Shown here piece after piece: positions 40,192-47,801 of a stretch of DNA of 52,137 nucleotides (position 1 is the stretch's first letter; every line of letters starts with the position of its first letter). This DNA is from Clostridium sp. (lineage in GTDB: Bacteria > Bacteroidota > Bacteroidia > Bacteroidales > Muribaculaceae): assembly GCA_023663805.1 (NCBI GenBank), contig JAMPGR010000001.1:99623-151759 (forward strand), written 5' to 3'. A program made the position numbers and the translations under genes. Below the pieces are notes generated by a model, which saw only the letters and a list, made by a program, of their open reading frames with translations, did not search any database and was not told where the DNA came from.

Positions 40192-42411
40192 ATGGATATC
40201 GAAGGACTTATTTTCGACCTGGCGTTTATCCTTCTGCTCGGCGCGGCGACCACAGTGCTGTTCAAATGGATGAAACAGCCGGTCGTTCTCGGATATATCG
40301 TCGCCGGCTTTCTCGCCAGCCCCCATTTCACATACCTTCCGAGCGTCACTACAGCCGAGAACATCGACTTCTGGGCCGAAATCGGAATCGTCGTTCTGCT
40401 CTACTCGCTCGGCCTAGAATTCAGTTTCAAAAAACTGGTCGACGCCGGCGGCAGCGCCGTAGTGACGGCGCTGATAATCGTGACCGGAATGATGGGTGCG
40501 GGCTTTGCCATCGGCCATATCCTCGGATTCAGCCATATCAACAGCCTCTTCCTCGGCGGCATGCTCTCGATGTCATCGACGACGATTATCATAAAAGCCT
40601 TTACCGACCTCGGAATCAAACACCGCCGCTTCGCCTCGCTCGTTTTCGCCGTCCTGATCGTCGAGGATCTCTTCGCCGTCCTGATGATGGTCATCCTCTC
40701 TTCGATCGCGATCAACAACAGCGTCGAAGGGGGCGAGATGCTGATGAGCATCAGCAAACTGGTCTTCTTCCTCGTCATCTGGTTCCTGACCGGAACTTTT
40801 ATTCTTCCGAGCCTGCTGAACCTGATCCGGCGTTTCCTCAGCAGCGAGACCCTGCTGATTATCGGTATGGGTCTCTGTCTCGGTATGGCCGTCTTCTCGG
40901 TCTACTGCGGCTTCTCGCTTGCGCTCGGCGCCTTCGTGATGGGTTCGATCCTCGGCGGAACGAGTTTCGCCGAACGAATCGAGAAGGTCGTAACCCCGGT
41001 CAAGGATCTCTTCGGGTCGGTGTTCTTCATTTCGGTCGGCATGATGGTCGACCCCGCCGTGCTTGCGGGCTACTGGGGGCCGATCCTGCTGCTCTCGGTT
41101 GTCGTGATCGTCGGGATGATCTGCTTCGGAACCTTCGGCATGCTAGCGACCGGACAACCGCTGAAAATCGCGATGGAATCCGGCTTCTCCCTGACCCAGA
41201 TCGGAGAATTCGCCTTCATCATCGCCTCGCTCGGCATGTCGCTCGGGGTCCTCGACCCGACGATCTACCCGATCGTCGTCGCCGTATCGGTCATAACAAC
41301 CTTCACGACACCATATTTCATCAAGATGGCCGACCCGGCCTACCGCCTGGTCGAACGCCATCTGCCGAAACGACTGAATTTCCTGATCGACCGCTATACC
41401 GGCGGGGCATCGCAGGAAAGCGAGACCGGAATACTCTGGCGGACCGTCCTCCAGCGCTATGCCTGGCGTATCCTGCTCTACTCGATTGTCCTGATCGCCA
41501 TTGTCCTGATCTCGAAACAGTGGCTCCTCCCCTGGTTCGAGGGAATTATGCCCCGCTGGGGCAGGCTGACGGGCGCGTTGGTGACGCTCGTCGTCATGGC
41601 TCCGTTCCTCTTCGCCCTCTCCTATCCCGCCTCGAAGAAAACCGAGCGGAAGCGCCTGCGCGCCGCCAACGCCCGCTTCGATGTGCCGCTACAGGTCATG
41701 ACACTTCTGCGCGTTCTGCTGATGCTCGGGTTTGTCTTCTATACCCTCGTGTCGCTCTATTCGCTCCGCGCCGGCTATGTCGCCGCCCTGGCGACGATCT
41801 TTATCTGTGTGTTCCTCTTCTCGAAGAATGTCCGTAAGCGGATGAGGCGCATCGAAACCCGCTTTCTCGACAACCTGAACGAACGCGAACTCCGCCGCAG
41901 CGGCCGTAACAACAAACTCGTCAGCGACATGCACCTGGCCTATGTACGCGTCGGCTACGACTGCCCCTTCGTCGGCGAGCAGTTGAAAGACTCCGAACTC
42001 CGCCGCAAATACGATGTCAACGTCGCCTCGATTCAGCGCGGTTCCCAACTGATCCCCGTCCCCGGCGCTACGACGCGCATCTTCCCCGGCGACATCCTCG
42101 CGATCATCGGAAGCGAAGAGGCGATCCAGACGGTCCTCCCCGTGATCGAACGCCAGGACCAGGAGGAGGGTGACAGCGGCTCCTCCGTCGAGAAATTCAA
42201 ACTGAAGAGCGTGACCCTCGGCGACCGCTCACCCCTTGTCGGCAAGACAATCGCTGAGTCGGGCCTGCGCGACCGCTACCAGTCGCTCCTCGTCGCCGTC
42301 CGCCGCGGCGACGAATATATAACGAGCGACTTCACGACCCCGTTCGAGCCGGGCGACACCCTCTGGCTCGTCGGCGATCCCGCGGTGCTTGCCGGACTGA
42401 AAGGAGCGTGA
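40192..42411 (+). CDS. CPA2-family monovalent cation:proton antiporter with C-terminal RCK (TrkA-C) domains
   Basis: The 739-residue protein has a Na+/H+ exchanger membrane domain (1 to about 400; IGIVVLLYSLGLEFSFKKL, GGMLSMSSTTIIIKAFTDLG, LIVEDLFAVLMMVIL, GSILGGTSFAERIEKVVTPVKDLFGSVFF). The GLEF and VEDL/AVLMM segments are typical of KefB/KefC-like CPA2 exchangers. A second hydrophobic section (about 420-550) is unusual for KefB. Two TrkA-C-like regulatory domains end the chain (about 575-660 and 665-739). There is no full NAD-binding RCK_N domain. Ion choice (K+ or Na+) is unknown. It lies 44 bases after the MgtC-like gene and 6 before the next gene. Confidence 0.9.
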   Translation: MDIEGLIFDLAFILLLGAATTVLFKWMKQPVVLGYIVAGFLASPHFTYLPSVTTAENIDFWAEIGIVVLLYSLGLEFSFKKLVDAGGSAVVTALIIVTGMMGAGFAIGHILGFSHINSLFLGGMLSMSSTTIIIKAFTDLGIKHRRFASLVFAVLIVEDLFAVLMMVILSSIAINNSVEGGEMLMSISKLVFFLVIWFLTGTFILPSLLNLIRRFLSSETLLIIGMGLCLGMAVFSVYCGFSLALGAFVMGSILGGTSFAERIEKVVTPVKDLFGSVFFISVGMMVDPAVLAGYWGPILLLSVVVIVGMICFGTFGMLATGQPLKIAMESGFSLTQIGEFAFIIASLGMSLGVLDPTIYPIVVAVSVITTFTTPYFIKMADPAYRLVERHLPKRLNFLIDRYTGGASQESETGILWRTVLQRYAWRILLYSIVLIAIVLISKQWLLPWFEGIMPRWGRLTGALVTLVVMAPFLFALSYPASKKTERKRLRAANARFDVPLQVMTLLRVLLMLGFVFYTLVSLYSLRAGYVAALATIFICVFLFSKNVRKRMRRIETRFLDNLNERELRRSGRNNKLVSDMHLAYVRVGYDCPFVGEQLKDSELRRKYDVNVASIQRGSQLIPVPGATTRIFPGDILAIIGSEEAIQTVLPVIERQDQEEGDSGSSVEKFKLKSVTLGDRSPLVGKTIAESGLRDRYQSLLVAVRRGDEYITSDFTTPFEPGDTLWLVGDPAVLAGLKGA

Positions 42412-42417
42412 CCTGCC

Positions 42418-42894
42418 ATGAGTTCCGTCCATTTCCCCCCACTGAATCTGCCTCCGACAGAGCCCCGCATCGAGCCGGTCGGAGGGATCCTGTCGATCTT
42501 CGACCCGATACGCCGCCGGTTTGTCGCACTGACCCCCGAAGAGTGGGTCAGGCAGCACTTCGTTTCCTGGCTGGTCACGGACCTCGGCTATCCCCGCTCG
42601 CTGATCGCCAACGAGATAGGGCTATCGGTCAACGGCCGGCCGCGCCGCGCCGACACCGTCGTCTATACCCCTGACCTCCGGCCCCTGATGGTCGTCGAAT
42701 ATAAAAACGCCGACATCCCCCTGACCCAGACAGTCTTCGACCAGATCGTCCGCTACAACATAGTCTTCCGCGCTCCATATATCGCCGTCTCCAACGGCAT
42801 GACCCACTACATCTGCCGTATCGACCCCGCAACCCGAACCTATTGCTTCCTGCGCGATTTCCCCTCCTGGACTGCCCTCGACAAGAATTTTTGA
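42418..42894 (+). CDS. Small type I restriction R-protein N-terminal-like (HSDR_N_2, PD-(D/E)XK fold) protein
   Basis: The 158-residue protein consists only of the HsdR N-terminal-like nuclease fold found as a standalone gene in many Bacteroidetes. TPEEWVRQHFVSWLVTDLGYP (39-59) leads into RRADTVVYTPDLRPLMVVEYKN, where Asp and Glu-x-Lys form the PD-(D/E)XK site (about 79-97). FDQIVRYNIVFRAPYIAVSNG follows as usual. No helicase, methylase or specificity subunit lies nearby, so it is not a working type I system. Its start is 6 bases after the antiporter stop, suggesting co-transcription. The family's function is not established. Confidence 0.85.
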   Translation: MSSVHFPPLNLPPTEPRIEPVGGILSIFDPIRRRFVALTPEEWVRQHFVSWLVTDLGYPRSLIANEIGLSVNGRPRRADTVVYTPDLRPLMVVEYKNADIPLTQTVFDQIVRYNIVFRAPYIAVSNGMTHYICRIDPATRTYCFLRDFPSWTALDKNF

Positions 42895-42925
42895 GCCGAC
42901 CGACGGACTTTCTCTGATTTTTTTG

Positions 42926-42933
42926 TAACTTTG
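42926..42933 (+). promoter_or_regulatory. -7 box (TAACTTTG) before the second AAA-ATPase gene
   Basis: Matches TAnnTTTG, 65 bases before the chosen start at 42999. No exact TTTG lies at the expected upstream distance. Confidence 0.45.
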
Positions 42934-42998
42934 CGGAAGATGCAGGAGGATGAAGCGGCAAGTTGCGGCTTCAGATGGACCTGACATACCCTTCGGCT

Positions 42999-44571
42999 AT
43001 GATCGACGCCAGTACCCTGAACTATCCGATAGGAATGCAGTCATTCAACGAGATACGGACGGGCGGATATGTATATATCGATAAAACCGCCTATATCGTT
43101 CCGCTGTTGAGAAACGGTAAATATAAATTTCTGAGCCGCCCGAGACGGTTCGGAAAGAGTCTTTTCATATCGACCTTGGAAGCCTTTTTCAGCGGTCGCC
43201 GCGACCTGTTCGACGGCCTCGCCATAGACCGCCTGATTCCCGGACCGTGGGAATCCTATCCGGTTATCCATCTCGACTTTTCCGGAGCAGATTATAATTC
43301 GATTTCTGTACTGGAGAACCGTTTGAGATTTATTCTTTCGGAGATCGAAGAACGCTTCGGGCTGTCTGCGATAGAGGGAAATATTAGCGACCGGTTCATC
43401 AAAATCGTCCGCGAAATCCACGCCAAAACCGGAAAACAAGTCGTAATTCTTGTCGACGAATACGACAATCCGATCACCTCGTCGATAGACAACGCGAAAT
43501 TGCAGGAACAGTTCCGCGCAACCCTATATGGGTTTTATTCCAGCCTTAAGACACTCGACGACCATATCAAATTCTGTATGTTAACCGGAATAACAAAATA
43601 TGGCCACCTTTCCGTCTTCAGCGGATTGAACAACCTGAAGGACATATCGCTGAGTAATCAATTTGCAGGCGTCTGCGGAATAACCGAGAACGAACTGCAT
43701 ACCATCCTGAAAGGGAGCGTCGAGAATCTCGCTGTCGGGTTCGGCTGTTCGGTCGAGGATGCCTACACCCGGTTGAAAGACTATTACGACGGATATCATT
43801 TTTCTAACTCAATGCTCGATGTTTACAATCCCTTCAGCCTCGTCAACGCCCTTGCCGACAACGAAATTGCGAGTTATTGGTTCCAGTCAGGCGTACCGAC
43901 GATACTTGTCAAATCCCTTAGGAAAGGAGATGTTGACATCAGCGGATTAAACGACAGTCTGATCTCCGAAGAGAATCTGAGCAGTGTCAGCGCCGACAAC
44001 GAAAACATCCTGTCGCTGTTTTTCCAGACCGGTTACCTGACGATAAAAAGTCATAACCCCGAAAACCAAACCTATCGCCTCGGCTACCCCAACAAAGAAA
44101 TCAAAATGGGACTGTTCAAAAGTGTACTGAACATCTACGGCGACGCGAAAGATCCCGGAGCCATTATATCGACATTGAGCGAACCGCTAAGAGCCGGCAA
44201 TCCGAAACGCTTTATCGAAGAACTGAAAAAGTTTTTTTGCAGGAGTCCCATATGATCTCCGAAAGAACATCGAAAGGTTTGAAAACTACTATCATTCACT
44301 CTTCTATGTAATAGTCCAGTTGATAGGATATGATGCCCGGGCCGAGTACCACACCTCCGAAGGATCGATTGACATGGTTATCCCCGCCGGAAACTACCTG
44401 TATGTAATTGAATTAAAGATAAATGGTGAAGCAAAGGATGCGATGCGGCAGATAGAGACAAAACGATATGCCGCGCAGTTCGACAACAATGGCCGTCAGG
44501 TTATCAAAATCGGAATTGGCTTCGCCCGTAAGTCCCACACTATCGACACATACGAAATCCGCCGCGGATAA
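42999..44571 (+). pseudogene. AAA-ATPase-like/PD-(D/E)XK protein (DUF1703 type), single-base frameshift
   Basis: A paralogue of the gene at 29403. From ATG 42999 it reads MIDASTLNYPIGMQSFNEIR, has the P-loop SRPRRFGKSLF and Walker B VVILVDEYDNP. The frame then ends at 44255 (…KKFFCRSPI). In the +1 frame the protein continues without a gap (FFAGVPYDLRKNIERFENYY) and ends at 44571 with GSIDMVIPAG and YVIELKING, the nuclease motif region. The break falls on the run of seven T at 44232-44238; six T would restore a 523-residue protein, close to the 518 of its paralogue. Either a pseudogene, a homopolymer read error, or a slippage site. The two pieces together cover the whole family. Confidence 0.82.
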
Positions 44572-44624
44572 TTCCCGGCTCTATTCCCGGCGGAAAAATC
44601 GCATAAACTTTTTTTCGGCGAAAA

Positions 44625-44656
44625 TTTGGTGGTTCGGAAAGTTTGTTGTAATTTTG
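44625..44656 (+). promoter_or_regulatory. Promoter of the tRNA-Cys (and tRNA-Leu) unit
   Basis: TTTG (44625-44628), a 20-base spacer and TAATTTTG (44649-44656), 18 bases before tRNA-Cys. The first part, AAAATTTGGTGGTTC, is almost the same as at the other tRNA promoter (11321-11335). Confidence 0.8.
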
Positions 44657-44674
44657 CAGTCAGAAATATGAGAT

Positions 44675-44745
44675 GGTTCCTTGGCCGAGTGGTTAGGCGC
44701 CGGTCTGCAAAACCGTTTACAGCAGTTCGATTCTGCTAGGAACCT
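44675..44745 (+). tRNA. tRNA-Cys (anticodon GCA)
   Basis: Acceptor GGTTCCT pairs with AGGAACC; the anticodon loop CTGCAAA lies within CGGT/ACCG; the T loop is TTCGATT. Discriminator T, no encoded CCA. Confidence 0.95.
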
Positions 44746-44752
44746 CCCCGAT

Positions 44753-44786
44753 AAAAAGCCTGCCCAGGTGTGGGCGGGCTTTTTTG
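44753..44786 (+). terminator. Rho-independent terminator after tRNA-Cys
   Basis: AAAAAGCCTGCCC (44753-44765) pairs with GGGCGGGCTTTTTT (44772-44785) around AGGTGT. It lies between the two tRNA genes, so tRNA-Leu may depend on read-through or on an unseen promoter. Confidence 0.85.
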
Positions 44787-44795
44787 TCCTGACAG

Positions 44796-44877
44796 GCGCA
44801 TGTGGCGTAATTGGTAGCCGCGTTAGACTTAGGATCTAATGTCTCAGGACGTATGGGTTCGAGTCCCTTCATGCGCA
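44796..44877 (+). tRNA. tRNA-Leu (anticodon TAG)
   Basis: Acceptor GCGCATG pairs with CATGCGC; anticodon loop CTTAGGA within TTAGA/TCTAA; long variable arm; T loop TTCGAGT. Discriminator A, and CCA is not encoded. Confidence 0.94.
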
Positions 44878-44878
44878 C

Positions 44879-44920
44879 ACGACAACGGGTCTCCGCCGTT
44901 CGGCGGAGGCCCGTTGTCGT
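44879..44920. terminator. Long hairpin, bidirectional terminator between tRNA-Leu and a convergent gene
   Basis: ACGACAACGGG-CTCCGCC pairs with GGCGGAG-CCCGTTGTCGT around GTTC, nearly perfect over 19 bases. It lies between tRNA-Leu and the stop of the leftward gene at 44926, so it can serve both. Confidence 0.8.
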
Positions 44921-44925
44921 TCTTG

Positions 44926-45276
44926 TCAGGTCAGCGCAGGATAGGTGTCGGCTATCTCTTCGATACGACGCCGGTTCACCTCGAATTTCTTCGGCGCGAC
45001 AGGCGTCAGCAGAGTGAAAATCGCATAGAAATCGGGGTTGCGCCGAACCTGTCGATCGGTCGCGTCTTCGTCGGCGGGCTGGTCGGCTCCGGCTGCCGCC
45101 TCGACTGCCTCGTCGTTGTCGGCGATGCCTGAAAGCAGGTCGGCATTATTTGCGTAGCCGAGCATCATTGTCGCCGGATCGATTATAATCTGGGGATTGT
45201 TGTCGAAACGTCCGACATCTTCGAGATATGTGCTGACCATCGAGGTCATTCGTTCGATAAATTCTTTTCGTGTCAT
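44926..45276 (-). CDS. Small conserved-looking cytoplasmic protein, function unknown
   Basis: I do not recognise the family. I chose the ATG at 45276 (MTRKEFIERMTSMV), since the upstream extension to 45381 runs into likely promoter sequence. The 116-residue product has a helical N-terminal part, a strand-like DNNPQIIIDPATMMLGYANN (about 24-43), an acidic Ala-rich stretch (about 48-72; EAVEAAAGADQPADEDATD), then FYAIFTLLTPVAPKKFEVNR. No signal peptide or membrane segment is seen. Codon use matches the neighbours, which supports a real gene. It is a single gene, convergent with tRNA-Leu. Confidence 0.65.
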   Translation of the reverse strand: MTRKEFIERMTSMVSTYLEDVGRFDNNPQIIIDPATMMLGYANNADLLSGIADNDEAVEAAAGADQPADEDATDRQVRRNPDFYAIFTLLTPVAPKKFEVNRRRIEEIADTYPALT

Positions 45277-45447
45277 AATTCTCGTTTTGTTTATCCTTTC
45301 TCTTTTTAACAACCGGGCGGGGGTCAATGTTGCCTCCGACCGCCGCTTTATCAAATTGAAAGCAACATCTCCAGCAAACAAACATCGAGAAAGCAGGTCA
45401 TCTCGCAGTCGTTTTTTTTATTATTTTGACCGATTCTCTTCAAAAAA

Positions 45448-45479
45448 TTTGTTCAATTCAGAAAAAAGATGTTACTTTA
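45448..45479 (+). promoter_or_regulatory. Promoter of the secreted-protein gene at 45536
   Basis: TTTG (45448-45451), a 21-base spacer and TACTTTA (45473-45479), close to the consensus except for the last base. It lies 57 bases before the ATG. Confidence 0.5.
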
Positions 45480-45535
45480 CACCCGACAACAGTCAAATAC
45501 ACTCCTCATCACAACATAATAAACAATCATATCGA

Positions 45536-46067
45536 ATGAACAAATCTCTACTTCTTTCAGCAATTCTCGTCGCATCGGTTGCGACAGCCGGGGCTTCTAC
45601 GGAACCGAAAAAGGTCGCCGAAGCCTCTTTCTAGGAAGACCTGGATCGACAACAATATGATTGCGGAAGTCGAAGAATATGACTGGGATGCCGAAGAATG
45701 GATCTACAACCCGGTTCTCGCTACCGGCATGCCGCTCGCTTCTGCCGACCTGTCGATTATCGCAATCTGGAACGACACCCCCTCCGACATGTCATACGCC
45801 CAGGGCTTTATCTTCGACCTGACGGAGTATGCCTCGATCGACGATGTCATCGAAGCCGGCATCGCCAAAGTATCTATCGACGAAGATGGCAACCTCCAGA
45901 TCGAAGGGGAACTGACCGCCATCGAAGTCTACGACCTGAAGGGCATCCGCATCGTCAGCGTCGAGAACCCCGGCACGAGCGTCAACTGCGCCCTCGCCAA
46001 AGGAATCTACATCGTCAAAGGCCACACCCCCCAGGGCGCTGCCTTCACCGCAAAAATCGCACACTAA
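45536..46067 (+). pseudogene. Secreted protein with type IX-like C-terminal tail, frameshifted
   Basis: ATG 45536 opens a signal peptide (MNKSLLLSAILVASVATAGA) but the frame stops at 45634 (…AEASF, TAG). In another frame the protein continues at once (RKTWIDNNMIAEVEEYDWDA) and stays open to 46067. Deleting one base near the TTT at 45628-45630 would give one product of about 176 residues. The end, IEVYDLKGIRIVSVENPG followed by CALAKGIYIVKG, resembles the Por-secretion (type IX) C-terminal domain. So this was a small exported protein, now broken or misread. ATG 45657 could start a truncated form without a signal peptide. Confidence 0.7.
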
Positions 46068-46121
46068 TACATATCGAAAAATTTCGACACACACAAACAT
46101 ATTTTGTTAGATTTCTGGCCG

Positions 46122-46153
46122 CCGCCGTGAGTGATTCACAGCGGTGGTTTTTT
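46122..46153 (+). terminator. Terminator after the secreted-protein gene
   Basis: CCGCCGTGA (46122-46130) pairs imperfectly with TTCACAGCGGTGG (46135-46147), followed by TTTTTT (46148-46153). Confidence 0.65.
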
Positions 46154-46204
46154 CGTCAGAGCCCGGACGAAGCACCCCGCCGCTACATTTACATACTGTA
46201 ATTC

Positions 46205-46300
46205 AGCACTATAGCAGGAACGTGACCTGCCACGTCCGCCCCTCAGTCGGACAACATTGAGGCGGACGCTGCAGGCCGCGCCCCTACAATGTATAACTGA
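46205..46300. repeat. Second REP-like palindromic element (different family)
   Basis: GTCCGCCCCTC (46230-46240) and GAGGCGGAC (46259-46267) form the arms of a palindrome around CAGTCGGACAACATT, flanked by GACCTGCCAC on the left and GCAGGCCGCGCCCCTAC on the right. Its sequence differs from the CGTAGTAGCGGGCG repeat just to the right, so two repeat types lie side by side in this 470-base gap without genes. Confidence 0.6.
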
Positions 46301-46329
46301 TTGCCAATATACCATACCAAACAACACAT

Positions 46330-46447
46330 TCCCTCGTAGTAGCGGGCGTCCCCGCCCGCGTCTGCGCCCTCGGTCGGAAGCAACCCTGGCGCACGCACGC
46401 CTGACGCAGACGCAGGCGGGACGCCTGCTGAATGCATTATCTGTCAG
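46330..46447. repeat. REP/BIME-like repeat, copy B
   Basis: This copy matches the one beside the transposase gene (51968-52092) along its length: CCCTCGTAGTAGCGGGCGT, a spacer with CTCGGTCGGAAGC, then GACGCAGACGCAGGCGGGA and ATTATCTGTCAGA. The left and right parts are inverted relative to each other, making a long imperfect palindrome. Confidence 0.8.
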
Positions 46448-46487
46448 ACAAATAATTAAATTAAGGCCGAATGTAGATCTGTTACAC

Positions 46488-46502
46488 CCCCTTTAGGGGG
46501 CC
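46488..46502. terminator. Small GC hairpin downstream of the MFS gene
   Basis: CCCCC-TTTAG-GGGG stem just past the stop of the leftward MFS gene (46539). There is no clear T run on the minus strand. Confidence 0.35.
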
Positions 46503-46538
46503 GGGGGGCTTGGCCGGGCCGGACCGGGTGGGCCGACC

Positions 46539-47768
46539 TCAGTTGCCGAGGTCGGCGGGGAGGCGACGGCTCAATAGTGCGAACAGGATGACAACGAGCG
46601 CAAGCACACCCATGACGACAGCCGTCGAATGCATGATCTCGCCCAGACCGACCAGCGGCGAGACGGCGCCGCCAAAGATGTAGCCGACTATACCGACAAT
46701 CGCCGATGCACCGCCGGCGTCGGCGCGTCCTTCGTTCATCGCCAGGGTGTTGCCTACCGAGAAGAGCATTCCGAGACCGAACATGACCGGAAGCATCAGC
46801 AGTTCGTAGGTCCAGAAGCGGCAGTCGCTCCAGAGGGCGACAACCTCTGCCGCAACGGCCGCCAGCAGAATCAGTGCCCCAACAACGGCGGCGCGCTTCA
46901 GCGGCTTGAACTTCAGCGACAGAATCGATCCGGCAGCGACAAACAGGGCGTTGAACCCCATGAAGAGACCGAATTGGATCTGGGTGTAGCCGAAGTGGGT
47001 CTGGATTATGAACGGGGCGGAGGAAATGTAGGCGAACAGCAGTCCGAGGGCCGAACCTTTCAGCATGACATGGATCATGAACCGACGGTTCGCGAGCAGC
47101 GTCTTATAGCCGGCAATCAGCCGCAGAAGGCTACCCTTCTCGCGTCGGGAGACCGGGAGGGTTTCCTTCAGACTGAAGGAGAAAAGTATCAGCAGAAGAG
47201 CAAGACCGGCGAGGATCCAGAATACACCTTTCCAGGTGAAGCGGTCGTCGATGAAGCCTCCGAGGACCGGCGCACTCGCCGGAGCCAGCCCGTTGATTGC
47301 GCCGATCAGCGCCATTGTCCGGGCAAGTTGACGACCTCCATAGATATCCGTAGGGATCGTGCGCGCCAGAAAATATGCACCCGACGCCCCGAGGCCTTGG
47401 GCGAAGCGGCACCAGAGGAAGAACCATACCGTCGGAGAAAAGACGCTGATGACTGCGGCGATGACAAATAGCGCGAGCGAGGCGACAAGAACCGGTTTTC
47501 GACCATACTTGTCGCTAATCGGGCCGAGGAGAAACTGTCCGAGGGCCAGTCCGGCCATCCCCATCGTCAGACCGAGCTGGACGGTCGGGACGGTACAACC
47601 GAAAAAACGTGCCATCTCCGGCAGAGACGGCACGTACATATCGTTAACGAAGGAGCCGAACGCACTGAGCCCGGCCATATAAGCGACCATAAACGCGAAA
47701 TTGACCGTCACCGACGGCGTCGATGCGTTCCGGAGCGCGTTGTTGTTGTTTGTCGATCCTGTTTCCAT
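46539..47768 (-). CDS. Bcr/CflA family MFS multidrug exporter
   Basis: The 409-residue inner-membrane protein is a 12-helix major facilitator of the drug:proton antiporter class. Helix 1 ends DMYVPSLPEMARFF (about 43-56), and the loop after helix 2 has GPISDKYGRKPVL (about 82-94), the classic MFS motif A. LGASGAYFLARTIPTDIYGG is typical of Bcr/CflA, and GAINGLAPASAPVLGGFI is the antiporter motif C. It starts 33 bases after the alkaline phosphatase gene on the same strand, probably co-transcribed. The substrate cannot be told. Confidence 0.92.
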   Translation of the reverse strand: METGSTNNNNALRNASTPSVTVNFAFMVAYMAGLSAFGSFVNDMYVPSLPEMARFFGCTVPTVQLGLTMGMAGLALGQFLLGPISDKYGRKPVLVASLALFVIAAVISVFSPTVWFFLWCRFAQGLGASGAYFLARTIPTDIYGGRQLARTMALIGAINGLAPASAPVLGGFIDDRFTWKGVFWILAGLALLLILFSFSLKETLPVSRREKGSLLRLIAGYKTLLANRRFMIHVMLKGSALGLLFAYISSAPFIIQTHFGYTQIQFGLFMGFNALFVAAGSILSLKFKPLKRAAVVGALILLAAVAAEVVALWSDCRFWTYELLMLPVMFGLGMLFSVGNTLAMNEGRADAGGASAIVGIVGYIFGGAVSPLVGLGEIMHSTAVVMGVLALVVILFALLSRRLPADLGN

Positions 47769-47801
47769 ACAGATTTATAACTCGGAAACAGGCCCGAAGG
47801 T

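Noticed and set aside
40095..41837. 580-residue frame overlapping the antiporter gene
   Set aside because: It is rich in Arg and Pro with no family motif and shares bases with the well-supported antiporter gene in another frame.
42418..42894. Type I restriction-modification system
   Set aside because: Only the N-terminal nuclease-like domain is present; there is no helicase part, methylase or specificity gene.
45628..45640. Programmed +1 frameshift at TTC-TAG in the secreted-protein gene
   Set aside because: The Phe tRNA would re-pair poorly on TCT after slipping and there is no known stimulator such as the prfB-type CTT-TGA; a plain frameshift or sequence error is simpler.
46629..47471. 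280-residue plus-strand frame inside the MFS gene
   Set aside because: Antisense shadow; composition rich in Gln, Glu and Arg with no domain.
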